Source: Paucimonas lemoignei (GTDB lineage: Bacteria; Pseudomonadota; Gammaproteobacteria; Burkholderiales; Burkholderiaceae_D). Taken from it: a DNA stretch of 64,000 nt. The position numbers and the translations under genes are program-made. How positions within the stretch are numbered: the stretch's first letter is position 1; the number at the start of each line of letters is the position of its first letter. The stretch lies in the NCBI RefSeq assembly GCF_004342585.1, contig NZ_SLZQ01000012.1, forward strand, positions 1-64,000, written 5' to 3'. Positions 1 through 10,734 of this stretch are shown piece by piece. The notes beneath the pieces are model-generated. The model was given only the letters and a program-made list of their open reading frames with translations, was not told the origin of the DNA and did not search any database.

Positions 1-769
1 CGGGTTGCGACAGGCGTTCACAGCCAAGTTGCTGGATCGTGTCCTGAACTTCGACCGCCGCGTCGCGATGGAAGCGAATGCCGCGCCCGCCATTGGCATG
101 TTGCGATGAATAGTCTTCGGCAAGCGAGGCAACCGAGTCGGCAAACAGCACCAGGCGCTGCCTCGATGGCGCGCCATCGTCCTCGTCTTCCTCGAAATAA
201 AAGCCGATGCCTTCCTCGGTCAGTATGCGCGTCAGGAAGGTATAGTCGGACTCGCGGTACTGGCAGCAATAGCTGCGCGGGCGCAGGTTATCGATGAAGT
301 CTTGCGCTTCGGGCGTAATGCGCCAGTTGTTGCGTGGGGCATCCGCAGACAATACTGTTTCGACGATTTGCAGGACAGAGACATCCTGAAAGACGCGCGA
401 TGTGCGGCGTTGCGTGGCCAGCCACAACCAGGGTACGAGCGTTAAGCGGTAGCGCGCCAGTCCGCCATCGGCGCCAAGCTGGGCGACCTCCGACACCCAG
501 CCGCTGCGGCGGCTGCGCGTGCCATCGGCCAGTGTCGTGTAAAGGCTGACTTGCTGTGCGAGCAGGCTTTTGAGTTCGAGGTGGCAATCGGTTGAGAGGC
601 AAGTGACATGCCACTCATACAAGCTCGACAATTCTTCGCGTCCCACCCAGCTTTCAACTAGCAAGGCATCGGCGCCGAGAGGTGTGTCCAGCTCGTACAG
701 GCGCGTGTCGGCGCTGAAAGCGGCAATGCGGTCAATCAGACTGGCTATACCGGGTAGTTGAGCGGACAT
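1..769 (-). CDS. vgrG: Type VI secretion tip protein VgrG, N-terminal part (cut by window edge)
   Basis: The minus-strand frame is open from an ATG at 769 to base 1, giving 256 residues with no stop, so the gene continues outside the window. Around residues 30-50 it reads LYELDTPLGAD and ESWVGREELSSLYEWHV, typical of the VgrG/Rhs-type N-terminal domain. Near residues 170-195 comes CCQYRESDYTFLTRILTEEG followed by IGFYFE, a hallmark of the gp27-like part of VgrG. VgrG trimers form the puncturing tip of the type VI secretion apparatus and carry effectors. The C-terminal gp5-like needle and any effector extension are not visible, and no other T6SS gene is in the window, so this may be an orphan vgrG. 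The family call is firm; the gene is partial. Confidence 0.88.
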   Translation of the reverse strand, partial: MSAQLPGIASLIDRIAAFSADTRLYELDTPLGADALLVESWVGREELSSLYEWHVTCLSTDCHLELKSLLAQQVSLYTTLADGTRSRRSGWVSEVAQLGADGGLARYRLTLVPWLWLATQRRTSRVFQDVSVLQIVETVLSADAPRNNWRITPEAQDFIDNLRPRSYCCQYRESDYTFLTRILTEEGIGFYFEEDEDDGAPSRQRLVLFADSVASLAEDYSSQHANGGRGIRFHRDAAVEVQDTIQQLGCERLSQP

Positions 770-821
770 GGATTGTCTCGGAGATGGGGTTGTATTTTTA
801 TCAATTGAAAAGATAAAACAA

Positions 822-840
822 AATTGCAGTTTTTGCAATT
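822..840. promoter_or_regulatory. Inverted repeat in the vgrG/typA intergenic region
   Basis: AATTGCA and TGCAATT form perfect 7-base arms around a 5-base loop, in an AT-rich stretch just upstream of vgrG. It could be an operator or a small hairpin in the vgrG leader. No T-run marks it as a terminator. Confidence 0.35.
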
Positions 841-1016
841 GTTCTGTTAGGGAAGATCTCATTTCCCAATGGAAAGGCGGCCCCAAGCGGAACCTTCCGG
901 GAAACATTGTTGTCTGTGCGCTTGATCCTTTCACCTATCGTCTGCCGCGCCAGACTGTAAGTCCGGCAAGCCATTGAAAAACAAGGCTTTTCTTAATCCT
1001 CTGCAGCGCAGCATGC

Positions 1017-1022
1017 TATAAT
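1017..1022 (+). promoter_or_regulatory. Probable -10 element of typA
   Basis: A consensus TATAAT sits 50 bases upstream of the typA start. The best -35 at about 993-998 (TTAATC) is weak, with an 18-base spacer. Confidence 0.45.
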
Positions 1023-1071
1023 TTTGGGTTTCCCGAATTTTCGGGCCCGTACATTAACGATCCGAGCGAAC

Positions 1072-2907
<1,836 letters not shown>

Positions 2908-2930
2908 GCCTGATTGGCTCCAGATGTAAG

Positions 2931-2967
2931 AAAGCCCCCGTATTGAAAAATGCGGGGGCTTTATTTT
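2931..2967 (+). terminator. Rho-independent terminator after typA
   Basis: AAAGCCCCCG and CGGGGGCTTT form a 10-base-pair stem (2931-2940 with 2953-2962) around a 12-base loop, followed by a T-rich tail. The A-run on the left lets it work on the opposite strand too, for the convergent gene at 3013-3492. Confidence 0.9.
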
Positions 2968-3012
2968 TAAGGCTGATGCCTTGAAGGTCTATTCAACAGA
3001 TCACCTAACAGC

Positions 3013-3492
3013 TCAGGTGCGTGGCTGCTGGATGCTGCCCGGCTGGTTTACCTGGCCGCGCCATGCGCCAGTTTCCTGGCCGCGCGATTCGATGAATTCC
3101 TTGAAGCGTTCCAGATCGCCTTCGACACGCCGCGTGAAGACACCCATGGCATTGCCGACATTTTCCACCACGCCTTCCGGCTCGTAATCCATCTGCAGCA
3201 TGATACGGGTAGTGTTGTCGTCAATTCGATGGAAGGTGACCACGCCGCCATTGGGGGCGCCGCTGGTGCTGCGCCAGGCAATACGCTTGTCTGGAATTTG
3301 CTCCGTGATCTGGGCATCCCATTCCTTGTCTTTGCCAGCAATTTCGGCATGCCAATGCAGGTGCGTGTCATCCAGCTGCCGGACTTCCTTGACCCCTTCC
3401 ATGAATTTCGGGAAGTCTTCGAACTGGGTCCATTGATTGTATGCCGTGTTGACTGGAACATTAACTTCACAAGATTTTTCCACTGTTTCCAT
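3013..3492 (-). CDS. SRPBCC (START-like) family protein
   Basis: A 159-residue protein with the cyclase/dehydrase type of SRPBCC fold: N-terminal strand VEKSCEVNVPVNTAYNQWT, then FEDFPKFMEGVKEVRQLDD, the WDAQITEQIPDKRIAW strand pair and the C-terminal helix GDLERFKEFIESR. Such proteins enclose a hydrophobic ligand cavity; the ligand here is unknown. The start is supported by GGAGG seven bases upstream of the ATG. It is a clear paralog of the N-terminal domain of the SRPBCC-Hsp20 fusion at 32733-33827. Related single-domain genes are often found among stress genes of Burkholderiales. It stands alone on the minus strand, converging on typA. Confidence 0.8.
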   Translation of the reverse strand: METVEKSCEVNVPVNTAYNQWTQFEDFPKFMEGVKEVRQLDDTHLHWHAEIAGKDKEWDAQITEQIPDKRIAWRSTSGAPNGGVVTFHRIDDNTTRIMLQMDYEPEGVVENVGNAMGVFTRRVEGDLERFKEFIESRGQETGAWRGQVNQPGSIQQPRT

Positions 3493-3608
3493 TCTTCATC
3501 CTCCGTTGATTGGCGATACGACTGGGAATCAGGTAGACAATGTAAATCAAGGGAAGTTTGAGCAATCAGGCAATTAAAATTGGCAACAGTTCTGTGGTGA
3601 TGGAAAGG

Positions 3609-4937
3609 TCATATATTTCGCAGCACGTCTCCCAAGCCTTCGAATAATTGCTCGATTTGCGCGCGATTGATAATCAGGGGCGGCGATAGGGCAATGATGT
3701 CGCCGGTTGTGCGGATCAGGATATTCTTCTCCCAAAAGCATTTCAGGAAAATATCGAAAGCTCTCGTCGTCGGTTTGCCCGGGATGCTTTCCAGTTCGAT
3801 GCCGCATACCAGTCCGAGATTGCGAATGTCTTTCACATAGGGCAGTCCCTTGAGGCTGTGCGCGGCTTCTTCAAACAGTGGCGCCATCGTCGCCGCCTGC
3901 GTGAACAAGCCTTCGCTGGTATAGACATCGATCGCGGCGATCGCCGCTGCGGCGGCCAGCGGATGCGCGGTATAGGTATAGCCGTGAAAGAATTCAATGG
4001 CATTCTCTGGTGCGGCGTCCATGAATGCATCGTGAATGTCCTGGCGCACCAGCACGGCGCCCATCGGCACGGCGGCATTGGTCAAGCCTTTGGCGCAGGT
4101 GATCATGTCGGGCACGACGCCGAAATAGTCCGCGCCGAACGCCGTGCCAAGGCGGCCGAATCCGGTAATGACCTCATCAAAGATCAGCAGGATGCCGTAG
4201 TTGTCGCAGATCGTGCGTAGCTTCTGCAGGTAGCCGACAGGCGGCAGGATCACGCCGGTCGAACCCTGGATCGGCTCGACGATGACGGCTGCCACGGTGG
4301 AAGGGTCGTGCAGAGACAGCAGGCGCGTGTCCAGTTCATCGGCCAGTTCGGCGCCTTGCTGCGGCAGGCCGCGCGTAAAGGCATTGCGCGCCATATCCAG
4401 CGGGTGGCGCAAGTGGTCCACCGCTGCCAGGGCCGAGCCGAAATGCTTGCGATTGCCGGCAATGCCGCCGACCGAGATGCCGCCGAAGCCGACGCCATGA
4501 TAGGCACGTTCGCGACCGATCAGGCGATGACGCAGGCCGTCGCCGCGCACACGATGGTAAGCAAGGGCAATCTTCAGGGCGGTATCGACCGCTTCGGAAC
4601 CGTCATTGCAGAAAAAGACGCGGTTCAACCCGGCGGGAGCAATGCTGGCCAGTGCGCTGGCAGCTTCAAAAGCCTGCGGATGGCCCATCTGGAATGCCGG
4701 AGCATAATCGAGTTCGCCCGCCTGGCGCCGGATTGCTTCGGTAATTTTGGGATGACAGTGGCCGGCATTGACGCACCAGAGACCGGCCGTGCCGTCGAGA
4801 ATCTGGCGTCCGTCATCGGTGTAGTAATACATGCCGGAAGCGGAAACCAGCATGCGCGGATTGCTCTTGAATTGCCGATTGGCTGTAAAGGGCATCCAAA
4901 AATGACTGGTATCGCGTGCTTGGGGCGTATCGGGCAT
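3609..4937 (-). CDS. Class III PLP-dependent aminotransferase (omega-amino acid:pyruvate type)
   Basis: A 442-residue fold-type I PLP enzyme. The PLP-binding FDEVITGFGRLG and the Schiff-base lysine in ITCAKGLTNAAVPMG are both present. The N-terminal HFWMPFTANRQFK and GLWCVNAGHCHPKI are typical of beta-alanine/omega-amino acid:pyruvate transaminases, which move an amino group from an omega-amino acid to pyruvate. The frame is open further upstream, but ATG 4937 has GGAGG eight bases before it and gives the family length, so the extension is not used. It is divergent from dusA with a 136-base gap. The substrate cannot be fixed from sequence. Confidence 0.85.
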   Translation of the reverse strand: MPDTPQARDTSHFWMPFTANRQFKSNPRMLVSASGMYYYTDDGRQILDGTAGLWCVNAGHCHPKITEAIRRQAGELDYAPAFQMGHPQAFEAASALASIAPAGLNRVFFCNDGSEAVDTALKIALAYHRVRGDGLRHRLIGRERAYHGVGFGGISVGGIAGNRKHFGSALAAVDHLRHPLDMARNAFTRGLPQQGAELADELDTRLLSLHDPSTVAAVIVEPIQGSTGVILPPVGYLQKLRTICDNYGILLIFDEVITGFGRLGTAFGADYFGVVPDMITCAKGLTNAAVPMGAVLVRQDIHDAFMDAAPENAIEFFHGYTYTAHPLAAAAAIAAIDVYTSEGLFTQAATMAPLFEEAAHSLKGLPYVKDIRNLGLVCGIELESIPGKPTTRAFDIFLKCFWEKNILIRTTGDIIALSPPLIINRAQIEQLFEGLGDVLRNI

Positions 4938-5073
4938 GGCACAGGCCTCCATCGATTCGTGGTCAATATCGCCATCATAGTACGTCGGCCGGCGAGCCGG
5001 TTGGACGAATTTTCCGTATACTTCGAGCTTTGCTGCATTTACTGTCGCAGCTGCAATCCTTTCAATAGCAGAA

Positions 5074-6078
5074 ATGACCAAAACTCTCCCGTCCCGCCGT
5101 TTATCGGTTGCGCCGATGATGGACTGGACCGATCGCCATTGCCGCGTGTTTCATCGCCAGATTACGCGCCATACCTGGCTGTACACCGAGATGGTGACGA
5201 CCGGCGCACTGATTTATGGAGATGTCGAGCGCCATCTTCATTACAACGAGGCGGAGCATCCGCTCGCTTTGCAGCTCGGCGGCAGCGAGCCGGACGATCT
5301 GGCGAAATGCGCAAAGCTGGGCGAGCAGTGGGGATACGATGAAATCAACCTCAATTGCGGCTGTCCTTCGGAACGGGTGCAGAAGGGCGCTTTCGGCGCT
5401 TGCCTGATGAATGAAGCTTCTCTGGTGGCGGATTGCGTCAAGGCCATGCGCGACGCGGTGTCGATCGATGTCACGGTCAAGCATCGCATCGGCATTGATG
5501 ACGTGTCTTCTTATGACTTCGTGCGCGATTTTGTCGGCACGATCGCGCAGGCGGGATGCCGCACGTTCATCGTGCATGCGCGTAATGCGATTCTGAAAGG
5601 CTTGAGCCCGAAGGAAAACCGTGAGATTCCGCCGCTGAAGTATGACTATGCCTATCGGTTGAAGCAGGATTTTCCCGAGCTGGAAATCCTGATCAATGGC
5701 GGCATCAAGACGATCGAGGAAATCGATACGCACTTGCAGCACGTCGATGGCGTGATGCTCGGGCGCGAGGCTTACCACAATCCTTATGTGATGGCGTCTT
5801 TCGATGCGCGCTACTATGGCGATTCCGCGCCGATAAAGTCCCGCGCGGAAATCGTGCTAGCCATGCTGCCCTACATTCGGGATCAGCTGGATCGCTTTGG
5901 CGCCAATGGAAGCGGGTTGCGCATGAATAGCATCACGCGTCACATGCTCGGCTTGATGACTGGCGTGCCGGGGGCGCGTCAATTCCGTCAGACTTTGTCC
6001 GATTCGAAGCGGCTGGCGACGGGCGATCCACGTTTGCTGCTGGACGCGATTGACCGCATGCCTGCGCTGGCGGCGTAG
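5074..6078 (+). CDS. dusA: tRNA-dihydrouridine(20/20a) synthase DusA
   Basis: A 334-residue FMN-dependent TIM-barrel enzyme that reduces uridine to dihydrouridine at positions 20/20a in the tRNA D-loop. It opens with LSVAPMMDWTDRHCR, the DusA-type first strand. The catalytic cysteine lies in NLNCGCPS, and VKHRIGIDD, FIVHARNAILKGLSP and ILINGGIKT are FMN/tRNA-contact segments typical of DusA rather than DusB or DusC. The length matches the family. It is transcribed divergently from the aminotransferase and appears monocistronic. Confidence 0.95.
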   Translation: MTKTLPSRRLSVAPMMDWTDRHCRVFHRQITRHTWLYTEMVTTGALIYGDVERHLHYNEAEHPLALQLGGSEPDDLAKCAKLGEQWGYDEINLNCGCPSERVQKGAFGACLMNEASLVADCVKAMRDAVSIDVTVKHRIGIDDVSSYDFVRDFVGTIAQAGCRTFIVHARNAILKGLSPKENREIPPLKYDYAYRLKQDFPELEILINGGIKTIEEIDTHLQHVDGVMLGREAYHNPYVMASFDARYYGDSAPIKSRAEIVLAMLPYIRDQLDRFGANGSGLRMNSITRHMLGLMTGVPGARQFRQTLSDSKRLATGDPRLLLDAIDRMPALAA

Positions 6079-6306
6079 GCTGGTGCGGGGGATCTGTTTA
6101 ATGTGTAACCTGGATTCCCTGGAGTTGTAACGCTTGGTCTGGCGTCAGCACAGGTCTCAAATCCAATTGCCAAACCAAGGTCCTGCGCCCGAGCCCCGAC
6201 TCTCGAGCCATGAGCCCGAAGCCCAAGACAGCCTGTTGCCCCCATTTGCCATTGGCATGGAAGCTGCTGCTTATCCGGCATGTTCATTCACCCATAAGGA
6301 ATGCCC

Positions 6307-7167
6307 ATGGCGCAGCAAAAACCTTCTCTCCCTCCGCAACACCAGGATCGACAGCCCGGACTGGAACAGCCGATGCAGCCGGGGCCGGCATCTTCCATGG
6401 AAAACTATGTCGGCAGTGACAAGCTGAAAGACAAAGTGGCATTGATCAGCGGCGGCGACAGCGGCATCGGCAAGGCGGTGGCGATTGCCTTCGCCAAAGA
6501 AGGCGCGCACATTGCCATTGCCTATCTAGACGAGCATGACGATGCCGAGGAAACGCGGCAGAAGATCATGGATTGCGGGCGAGAGTGCATCACGATGGCA
6601 GGCGATATCGGCGATCCGGCCTTTTGCGAGCGCATCGTCCGTGACACCGTGGCGAAATTCGGCAAGCTCGATATCGTCGTCAACAATGCGGCAGAACAGC
6701 ACCAGCAGGGCAGCATCGAAGATATCAGTGTCGAGCAGCTCGAGCGCACCTTCCGCACCAATATCTTTTCGATGTTCTATGTCGTCAAGGCGGCGCTGCC
6801 TCATCTGAAGGAGGGCGCTCGTATCATCAATACCACCTCCGTGACTGCCTATCGCGGCACCAATCATCTGCTCGACTATGGTTCCACCAAGGGCGCCATC
6901 GTGGCCTTCACGCGTTCGCTGGCGCTGCAGCTGGTCAAGCGCGGCATTCACGTCAACGCCGTGGCGCCGGGGCCGATCTGGACACCGCTGATTCCTGCCA
7001 GCTTCACCGATGAACAAGTGGCGAAATTTGGCCAGGACACGCCGCTGGAACGACCGGGGCAGCCGGACGAAGTGGCGCCCAGTTATGTCTTCCTTGCCAG
7101 CGAAGGAGCGTCCTACATGACGGGTCAGGTCCTGCATCCGAATGGCGGCGAGATCATTAACGGCTGA
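6307..7167 (+). CDS. SDR family oxidoreductase (YghA/YhdF-like)
   Basis: A 286-residue short-chain dehydrogenase with an N-terminal Gln/Pro-rich extension (about 35 residues) typical of the YghA/YhdF subgroup. The nucleotide-binding motif ISGGDSGIGKAVA, the NNAAEQH strand and the catalytic YGSTK (Tyr-x3-Lys) with upstream TTS are all present, and VNAVAPGPIWTPL closes the substrate side. It probably reduces a carbonyl compound with NAD(P)H; members are often stress-induced. ATG 6307 is preferred to ATG 6301 because AAGGA (6296-6300) is then six bases upstream. A shared terminator at 7319-7349 follows. Confidence 0.85.
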   Translation: MAQQKPSLPPQHQDRQPGLEQPMQPGPASSMENYVGSDKLKDKVALISGGDSGIGKAVAIAFAKEGAHIAIAYLDEHDDAEETRQKIMDCGRECITMAGDIGDPAFCERIVRDTVAKFGKLDIVVNNAAEQHQQGSIEDISVEQLERTFRTNIFSMFYVVKAALPHLKEGARIINTTSVTAYRGTNHLLDYGSTKGAIVAFTRSLALQLVKRGIHVNAVAPGPIWTPLIPASFTDEQVAKFGQDTPLERPGQPDEVAPSYVFLASEGASYMTGQVLHPNGGEIING

Positions 7168-7318
7168 CGGGTAAAGTGGTTGAGAGAGCTGATATCTGAC
7201 TTGGCCATCGATACGAGTCCATACGTATAAGCATGGGGTGAGAAAGCGGTTGAATGAATCGTGGCAGGCAGTCCTGGCCGATTGAACTATCTCTCGGAAT
7301 AGCCTGAAAAGCCGCAAA

Positions 7319-7349
7319 AAAGAAGCGCCGCGATTATCGGCGCTTCTTT
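7319..7349. terminator. Bidirectional rho-independent terminator
   Basis: AAAGAAGCGCCG (7319-7330) pairs with CGGCGCTTCTTT (7338-7349) around a 7-base loop. A-rich and T-rich flanks fit termination of both the SDR gene (plus) and the hemerythrin gene (minus). Confidence 0.85.
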
Positions 7350-7362
7350 ACGCGCACGACCT

Positions 7363-7926
7363 TCAATGGGCACGCGGATGACGAGCCGCCTTCCCGGATG
7401 ATTTTTTCTCGCCGATCTGCGCATCCTGCATCATTTCTTCATCGATATCCATGCCGAATTCGGCCATCAATTCCTTCTTGCGGTCGAACATGTCGGCGCC
7501 AATCGTATCGAGATCCAGCTTGGCTTTTTTCGCCCGAGCGAAGATTTCCTTTTCCTCTTCCTCGACATGGTGCCTGACATATTCGCCGAGCACCGTGAAT
7601 TTGGCATCGTAGAGGTCTTCGTCCGGTTCCATCGATTCGAGGTCGGCGATCAGTTGCTTGGCCATGTCGTGCTCGACCTGCGCCTCGTTGAGAAGGTCCT
7701 GTTCATCCACGACATCGCGCAAGGCGGGGTAGAACAGTTCTTCTTCAATCTCGGCGTGGACCGTCAACTGGTTGCATACTCTCTCCACCAATTCTCGCCT
7801 GGCATCCTCGTCTTCCTTATCCATTTTTTCGAATTCCGCGAATAGCTGCAGAACGTGCTTGTGGTCTGCTTTCAGCAGTTCAAGCGCATCGTGCGATTGG
7901 GAAGTGGCGCTGGATTTTTTAGCCAT
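7363..7926 (-). CDS. Hemerythrin HHE-domain protein
   Basis: A 187-residue, mostly helical acidic protein. Histidine/glutamate pairs spaced as in HHE cation-binding domains are visible: LLKADHKHVLQLFAEFE, LTVHAEIEEELFYPAL, EAQVEHDMAKQLI and VRHHVEEEEKEIF, which would form a di-iron four-helix bundle. Such proteins bind O2 or NO-related ligands or sense iron; the role here is not known. The ATG at 7926 has GGAGA at good spacing, so the 17-codon upstream extension is not used. The tail is Lys/His-rich. A CTGTCAC element lies about 100 bases upstream (8029-8035). Confidence 0.85.
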   Translation of the reverse strand: MAKKSSATSQSHDALELLKADHKHVLQLFAEFEKMDKEDEDARRELVERVCNQLTVHAEIEEELFYPALRDVVDEQDLLNEAQVEHDMAKQLIADLESMEPDEDLYDAKFTVLGEYVRHHVEEEEKEIFARAKKAKLDLDTIGADMFDRKKELMAEFGMDIDEEMMQDAQIGEKKSSGKAARHPRAH

Positions 7927-8105
7927 GAGATTCTCCTTGAAGCGGCAAAGCCATTTTCCGTGCAAAGCATGTGCCACGCATATTTATTTGTGCCGTGATT
8001 TCAATGATTACTGCCCTGTGCTTGGTGAGTGACAGTAATCCAGGAAAAATTTACCGAAGTGCAGATAATTTTTACAGCGACATGAATCGGAAGTAATGAA
8101 TTCCG

Positions 8106-8118
8106 TCACATGTTGTGA
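8106..8118. promoter_or_regulatory. Small palindrome upstream of the cls-like gene
   Basis: TCACA and TGTGA flank TGT, a 13-base near-operator palindrome 50 bases upstream of the chosen start. It resembles many regulator sites, but no specific protein can be named. Confidence 0.25.
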
Positions 8119-8168
8119 GCACGAAAATTGCTAAGGAATATTCAGGTTGCGTAAAAACATTGAATCTC

Positions 8169-9560
8169 ATGAAGCTTAACGAGCGTTACAGTTTTTCTCT
8201 CCTTCTTTCCGCAACTTTGCTCGCGATGCTGGCGGCTTGCGCAAGCCTGCCCGAACTCGCGTCACTCGGTCAGCCTGGAGTGCGCGGCACCACGCCGCCG
8301 GTCGTCGGGCAGCGTGGCGTGCTGTCGCCGCAACGCAGCGCAGAAATTATCCGGCGGCTGCAGCTTCAGCAGGAAGGCAAGACGGACCTGCTGAAGCGTC
8401 ACCTTGATTTCATGCAATCGATTAGCCCGGAACCGCTCTGGACCGGCAATGCCGTGAACCTGCTGGTGGACGGTTCCGCGACCTATCGCGCCATGTTCGA
8501 TGCCATTCGCAGCGCCAGGGACCATGTCAATCTGGAGACTTACATTTTTGACGAAGAGGGCGTCGGCGAAAAATTGGGAAGGCTGCTGGCGGAAAAACAG
8601 CGCCAGGGAGTGCAAGTCAACGTGATGTACGACAGCCTCGGCAGCCTGTCGACCCGGCCGGCATTCTTTCAGCAATTACGCCAAGCCGGCATCAATGTCT
8701 GCGAATTCAATCCGCTGAATCCCTTGCGCGGCAATCCCTTTACTCTGAATAACCGTGACCATCGCAAGCTGCTCATCGTCGACGGCGAGCTTGGTTATAC
8801 CGGGGGAATCAATATCAGCAGCGTGTATTCCAGCAGTTCGGCGGTGAGGAAGAAGCGAACCGGCGCTCCGCAACCTTGGCGGGATACGCAGATCGAGGTG
8901 CGCGGCCCGGCAGTCAAGGCATTCCAGGACTTGTTCATCGATAGCTGGCGGCGTCAGGGGTGCGACACGCTGGCTGAAAAAAAATACTATCCCCGCATTG
9001 AGCGTCGCGGCGATACGGTCTTGCGGATTCTGGGAAGCACGCCCGGCGATGATATCAACCTGATCTACGTCGAGCTGCTATCGGCCATTGCCCATGCGGA
9101 AAAGACTATTTACATTACCTCCGCCTATTTCGTGCCGGATCGCCAGACCGTGGAAGCGCTGAAGGACGCAGTGCGCCGGGGCGTGGATGTGCAGCTGGTG
9201 CTGCCGGGCGTCAGCGATGTCTGGATCTCCCAGTACGCCGGCCGTTCCTACTACGAGGAATTGCTTGCGGCCGGCGTGCGCATATATGAGCGCAGGGATG
9301 CGCTGCTGCATGCCAAGACGGCGGTAGTCGATGGCGTGTGGTCCACCGTCGGGTCGAGCAACATCGACTTCCGCAGCTTCCTGCATAACGATGAAGTCAA
9401 TGCCATCGTGCTGGGCAAGGAATTTGGCGGACAAATGGAGAGCATGTTCGCGGATGATGTAGCGGCATCGGTCAATATCGACACCGCCGCCTGGGATAAG
9501 CGCGGATTGGGGGAACGCGTCCGCGAGAGCCTGGCGCGCATGTGGGCTTATTTCCTGTAA
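8169..9560 (+). CDS. Phospholipase D family lipoprotein, cardiolipin-synthase-like
   Basis: A 463-residue protein with two HKD motifs: HRKLLIVDGELGYTGG and HAKTAVVDGVWSTVGSSN. This is the two-domain PLD arrangement used by cardiolipin synthases to transfer phosphatidyl groups. The N-terminus MKLNERYSFSLLLSATLLAM ends in a lipobox LAAC with Cys24, so the protein is probably a lipoprotein facing the periplasm, unlike membrane-anchored ClsA. ATG 8169 is preferred to a GTG 54 bases upstream because it starts the signal peptide directly. It lies alone between a divergent hemerythrin gene and the convergent glycan operon. ClsB/ClsC-like activity is inference. Confidence 0.85.
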   Translation: MKLNERYSFSLLLSATLLAMLAACASLPELASLGQPGVRGTTPPVVGQRGVLSPQRSAEIIRRLQLQQEGKTDLLKRHLDFMQSISPEPLWTGNAVNLLVDGSATYRAMFDAIRSARDHVNLETYIFDEEGVGEKLGRLLAEKQRQGVQVNVMYDSLGSLSTRPAFFQQLRQAGINVCEFNPLNPLRGNPFTLNNRDHRKLLIVDGELGYTGGINISSVYSSSSAVRKKRTGAPQPWRDTQIEVRGPAVKAFQDLFIDSWRRQGCDTLAEKKYYPRIERRGDTVLRILGSTPGDDINLIYVELLSAIAHAEKTIYITSAYFVPDRQTVEALKDAVRRGVDVQLVLPGVSDVWISQYAGRSYYEELLAAGVRIYERRDALLHAKTAVVDGVWSTVGSSNIDFRSFLHNDEVNAIVLGKEFGGQMESMFADDVAASVNIDTAAWDKRGLGERVRESLARMWAYFL

Positions 9561-9585
9561 GGCGCCACCGTCAGCGGCGCGCAGC

Positions 9586-10734
9586 TCAGGCGGGCAGGGA
9601 TTGCGCCAGGGGCGGGCTGTCCTGCATATCCTGCGGCAGCGTCATCGGGTCGTCGCGCAACAGTTCGAGCGCGGCATTGACCACGCGCGCCGGTTCGACA
9701 TCGCTAAGGCAGCGGTGATGCCCTTGCGGGCAAACGCTCTTGTAGCAAAACCGGCAAGGCACATCCTGGTACAGCACGCGGTTCGGCGTCTTCCAGGGCG
9801 TGTGCTGCGGATTGGTCAGGGCATACAGGTCCACGACAGGCTTGCCGAGCGCCGCTGCCAGATGGGCCGGCCCGGTGTTGTTGGTGATGAGGAGCGAGGC
9901 TTGGGACATGATGGCGGCAAGCTGACCGAGCGTGGCTTTGCCGGCGAAGTTGTGAGCGCGCGCGCCGGGGCGCAGGCTGCGCACATGCTCGATGATGCCG
10001 GCAACCAGCGCCGCTTCTCCTACGCTGCCGGAAAAGACGAGATTGCATGAGAGTCGCCGGCTCAATTCTGCTGCGGCATGAGCCCAGTGTTCGGCCGGGT
10101 AGCGGCGTGATTGCGCCGTGCTGCCGGGATGGAGCAGAATCCAGGGCTGGCTGCGGTCGATATCGCGCGCCTCCAGTTGCGCGCTTGCCCAGATGAGGTC
10201 GTCAGGATGCAGCGCGAAGGACAGGCGCTCATTGCCTGTCTGCGCGCCGACAGCGGCGACCAGGTCAAGCTGGCGTCTGACTTCATGGCGGATGGCTTGC
10301 CGCGGTTCCGGGTCCGGAATCCAGTCAGTCAGGAGCTGATAGGGGTTCTCGCGGCAATGCGCCAGGCGCAGGGGAATGCCTGCCAGCATGCACAGCATGG
10401 CGGCCGGCAGGGGACTTTGGCTGTATGTCGTGAAAATGATCGCGGCATCGAACCGACGCTCGCGCAGCAGCGTGATCATGTCGATGTCATCAGCGACATC
10501 GTGCGGCGTGCTGCTCTTCATCCACGGCGCGGCGTATTCGATGGTGTCGTCGACCTCCGGAATATGGCGGGAAACGATGGCGCCTGCAGGCGCGGCCAGC
10601 AAGGTGAGGCGACATCCGGCAAAGGATTCCTTGAGAGCACGGAGCGCAGGCGTCGCCATCAGCACATCGCCAATATGATCGAGCCGAATGCAGAGGATGT
10701 TTCTTGCTGTGTTCCAGGCTGAAGTCTGGGTCAT
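9586..10734 (-). CDS. GT9 glycosyltransferase (heptosyltransferase-like)
   Basis: A 382-residue GT-B enzyme of the ADP-heptose:LPS heptosyltransferase family. The N-terminal ILCIRLDHIGDVLMATPALRAL is the family signature. The donor side has ILLHPGSTAQSRRYP, and ITNNTGPAHLAAALGKPVV is the conserved acidic/amide loop. The C-terminal region has Cys-rich CRFCYKSVCPQGHHRCL, seen in a subset of GT9 enzymes that act outside core LPS. It is the last gene of a minus-strand operon GT4-SDR-gmhB-GT9 and overlaps gmhB by four bases (ATGA), implying translational coupling. ADP-heptose as donor is supported by the neighbouring gmhA, hldE and gmhB genes, but the acceptor is unknown. Confidence 0.87.
   Translation of the reverse strand: MTQTSAWNTARNILCIRLDHIGDVLMATPALRALKESFAGCRLTLLAAPAGAIVSRHIPEVDDTIEYAAPWMKSSTPHDVADDIDMITLLRERRFDAAIIFTTYSQSPLPAAMLCMLAGIPLRLAHCRENPYQLLTDWIPDPEPRQAIRHEVRRQLDLVAAVGAQTGNERLSFALHPDDLIWASAQLEARDIDRSQPWILLHPGSTAQSRRYPAEHWAHAAAELSRRLSCNLVFSGSVGEAALVAGIIEHVRSLRPGARAHNFAGKATLGQLAAIMSQASLLITNNTGPAHLAAALGKPVVDLYALTNPQHTPWKTPNRVLYQDVPCRFCYKSVCPQGHHRCLSDVEPARVVNAALELLRDDPMTLPQDMQDSPPLAQSLPA

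Larger units (their letters stand above)
770..1071. other. Divergent intergenic region vgrG/typA
   Basis: About 300 bases between divergent genes. The left half is AT-rich and holds the 822-840 inverted repeat. The right half holds the probable typA promoter. A 69-codon open frame here has no recognisable domain and is not called. Confidence 0.6.

Noticed and set aside
768-977. 69-codon frame upstream of typA
   Set aside because: No ribosome site, no domain, and it overlaps the vgrG leader.
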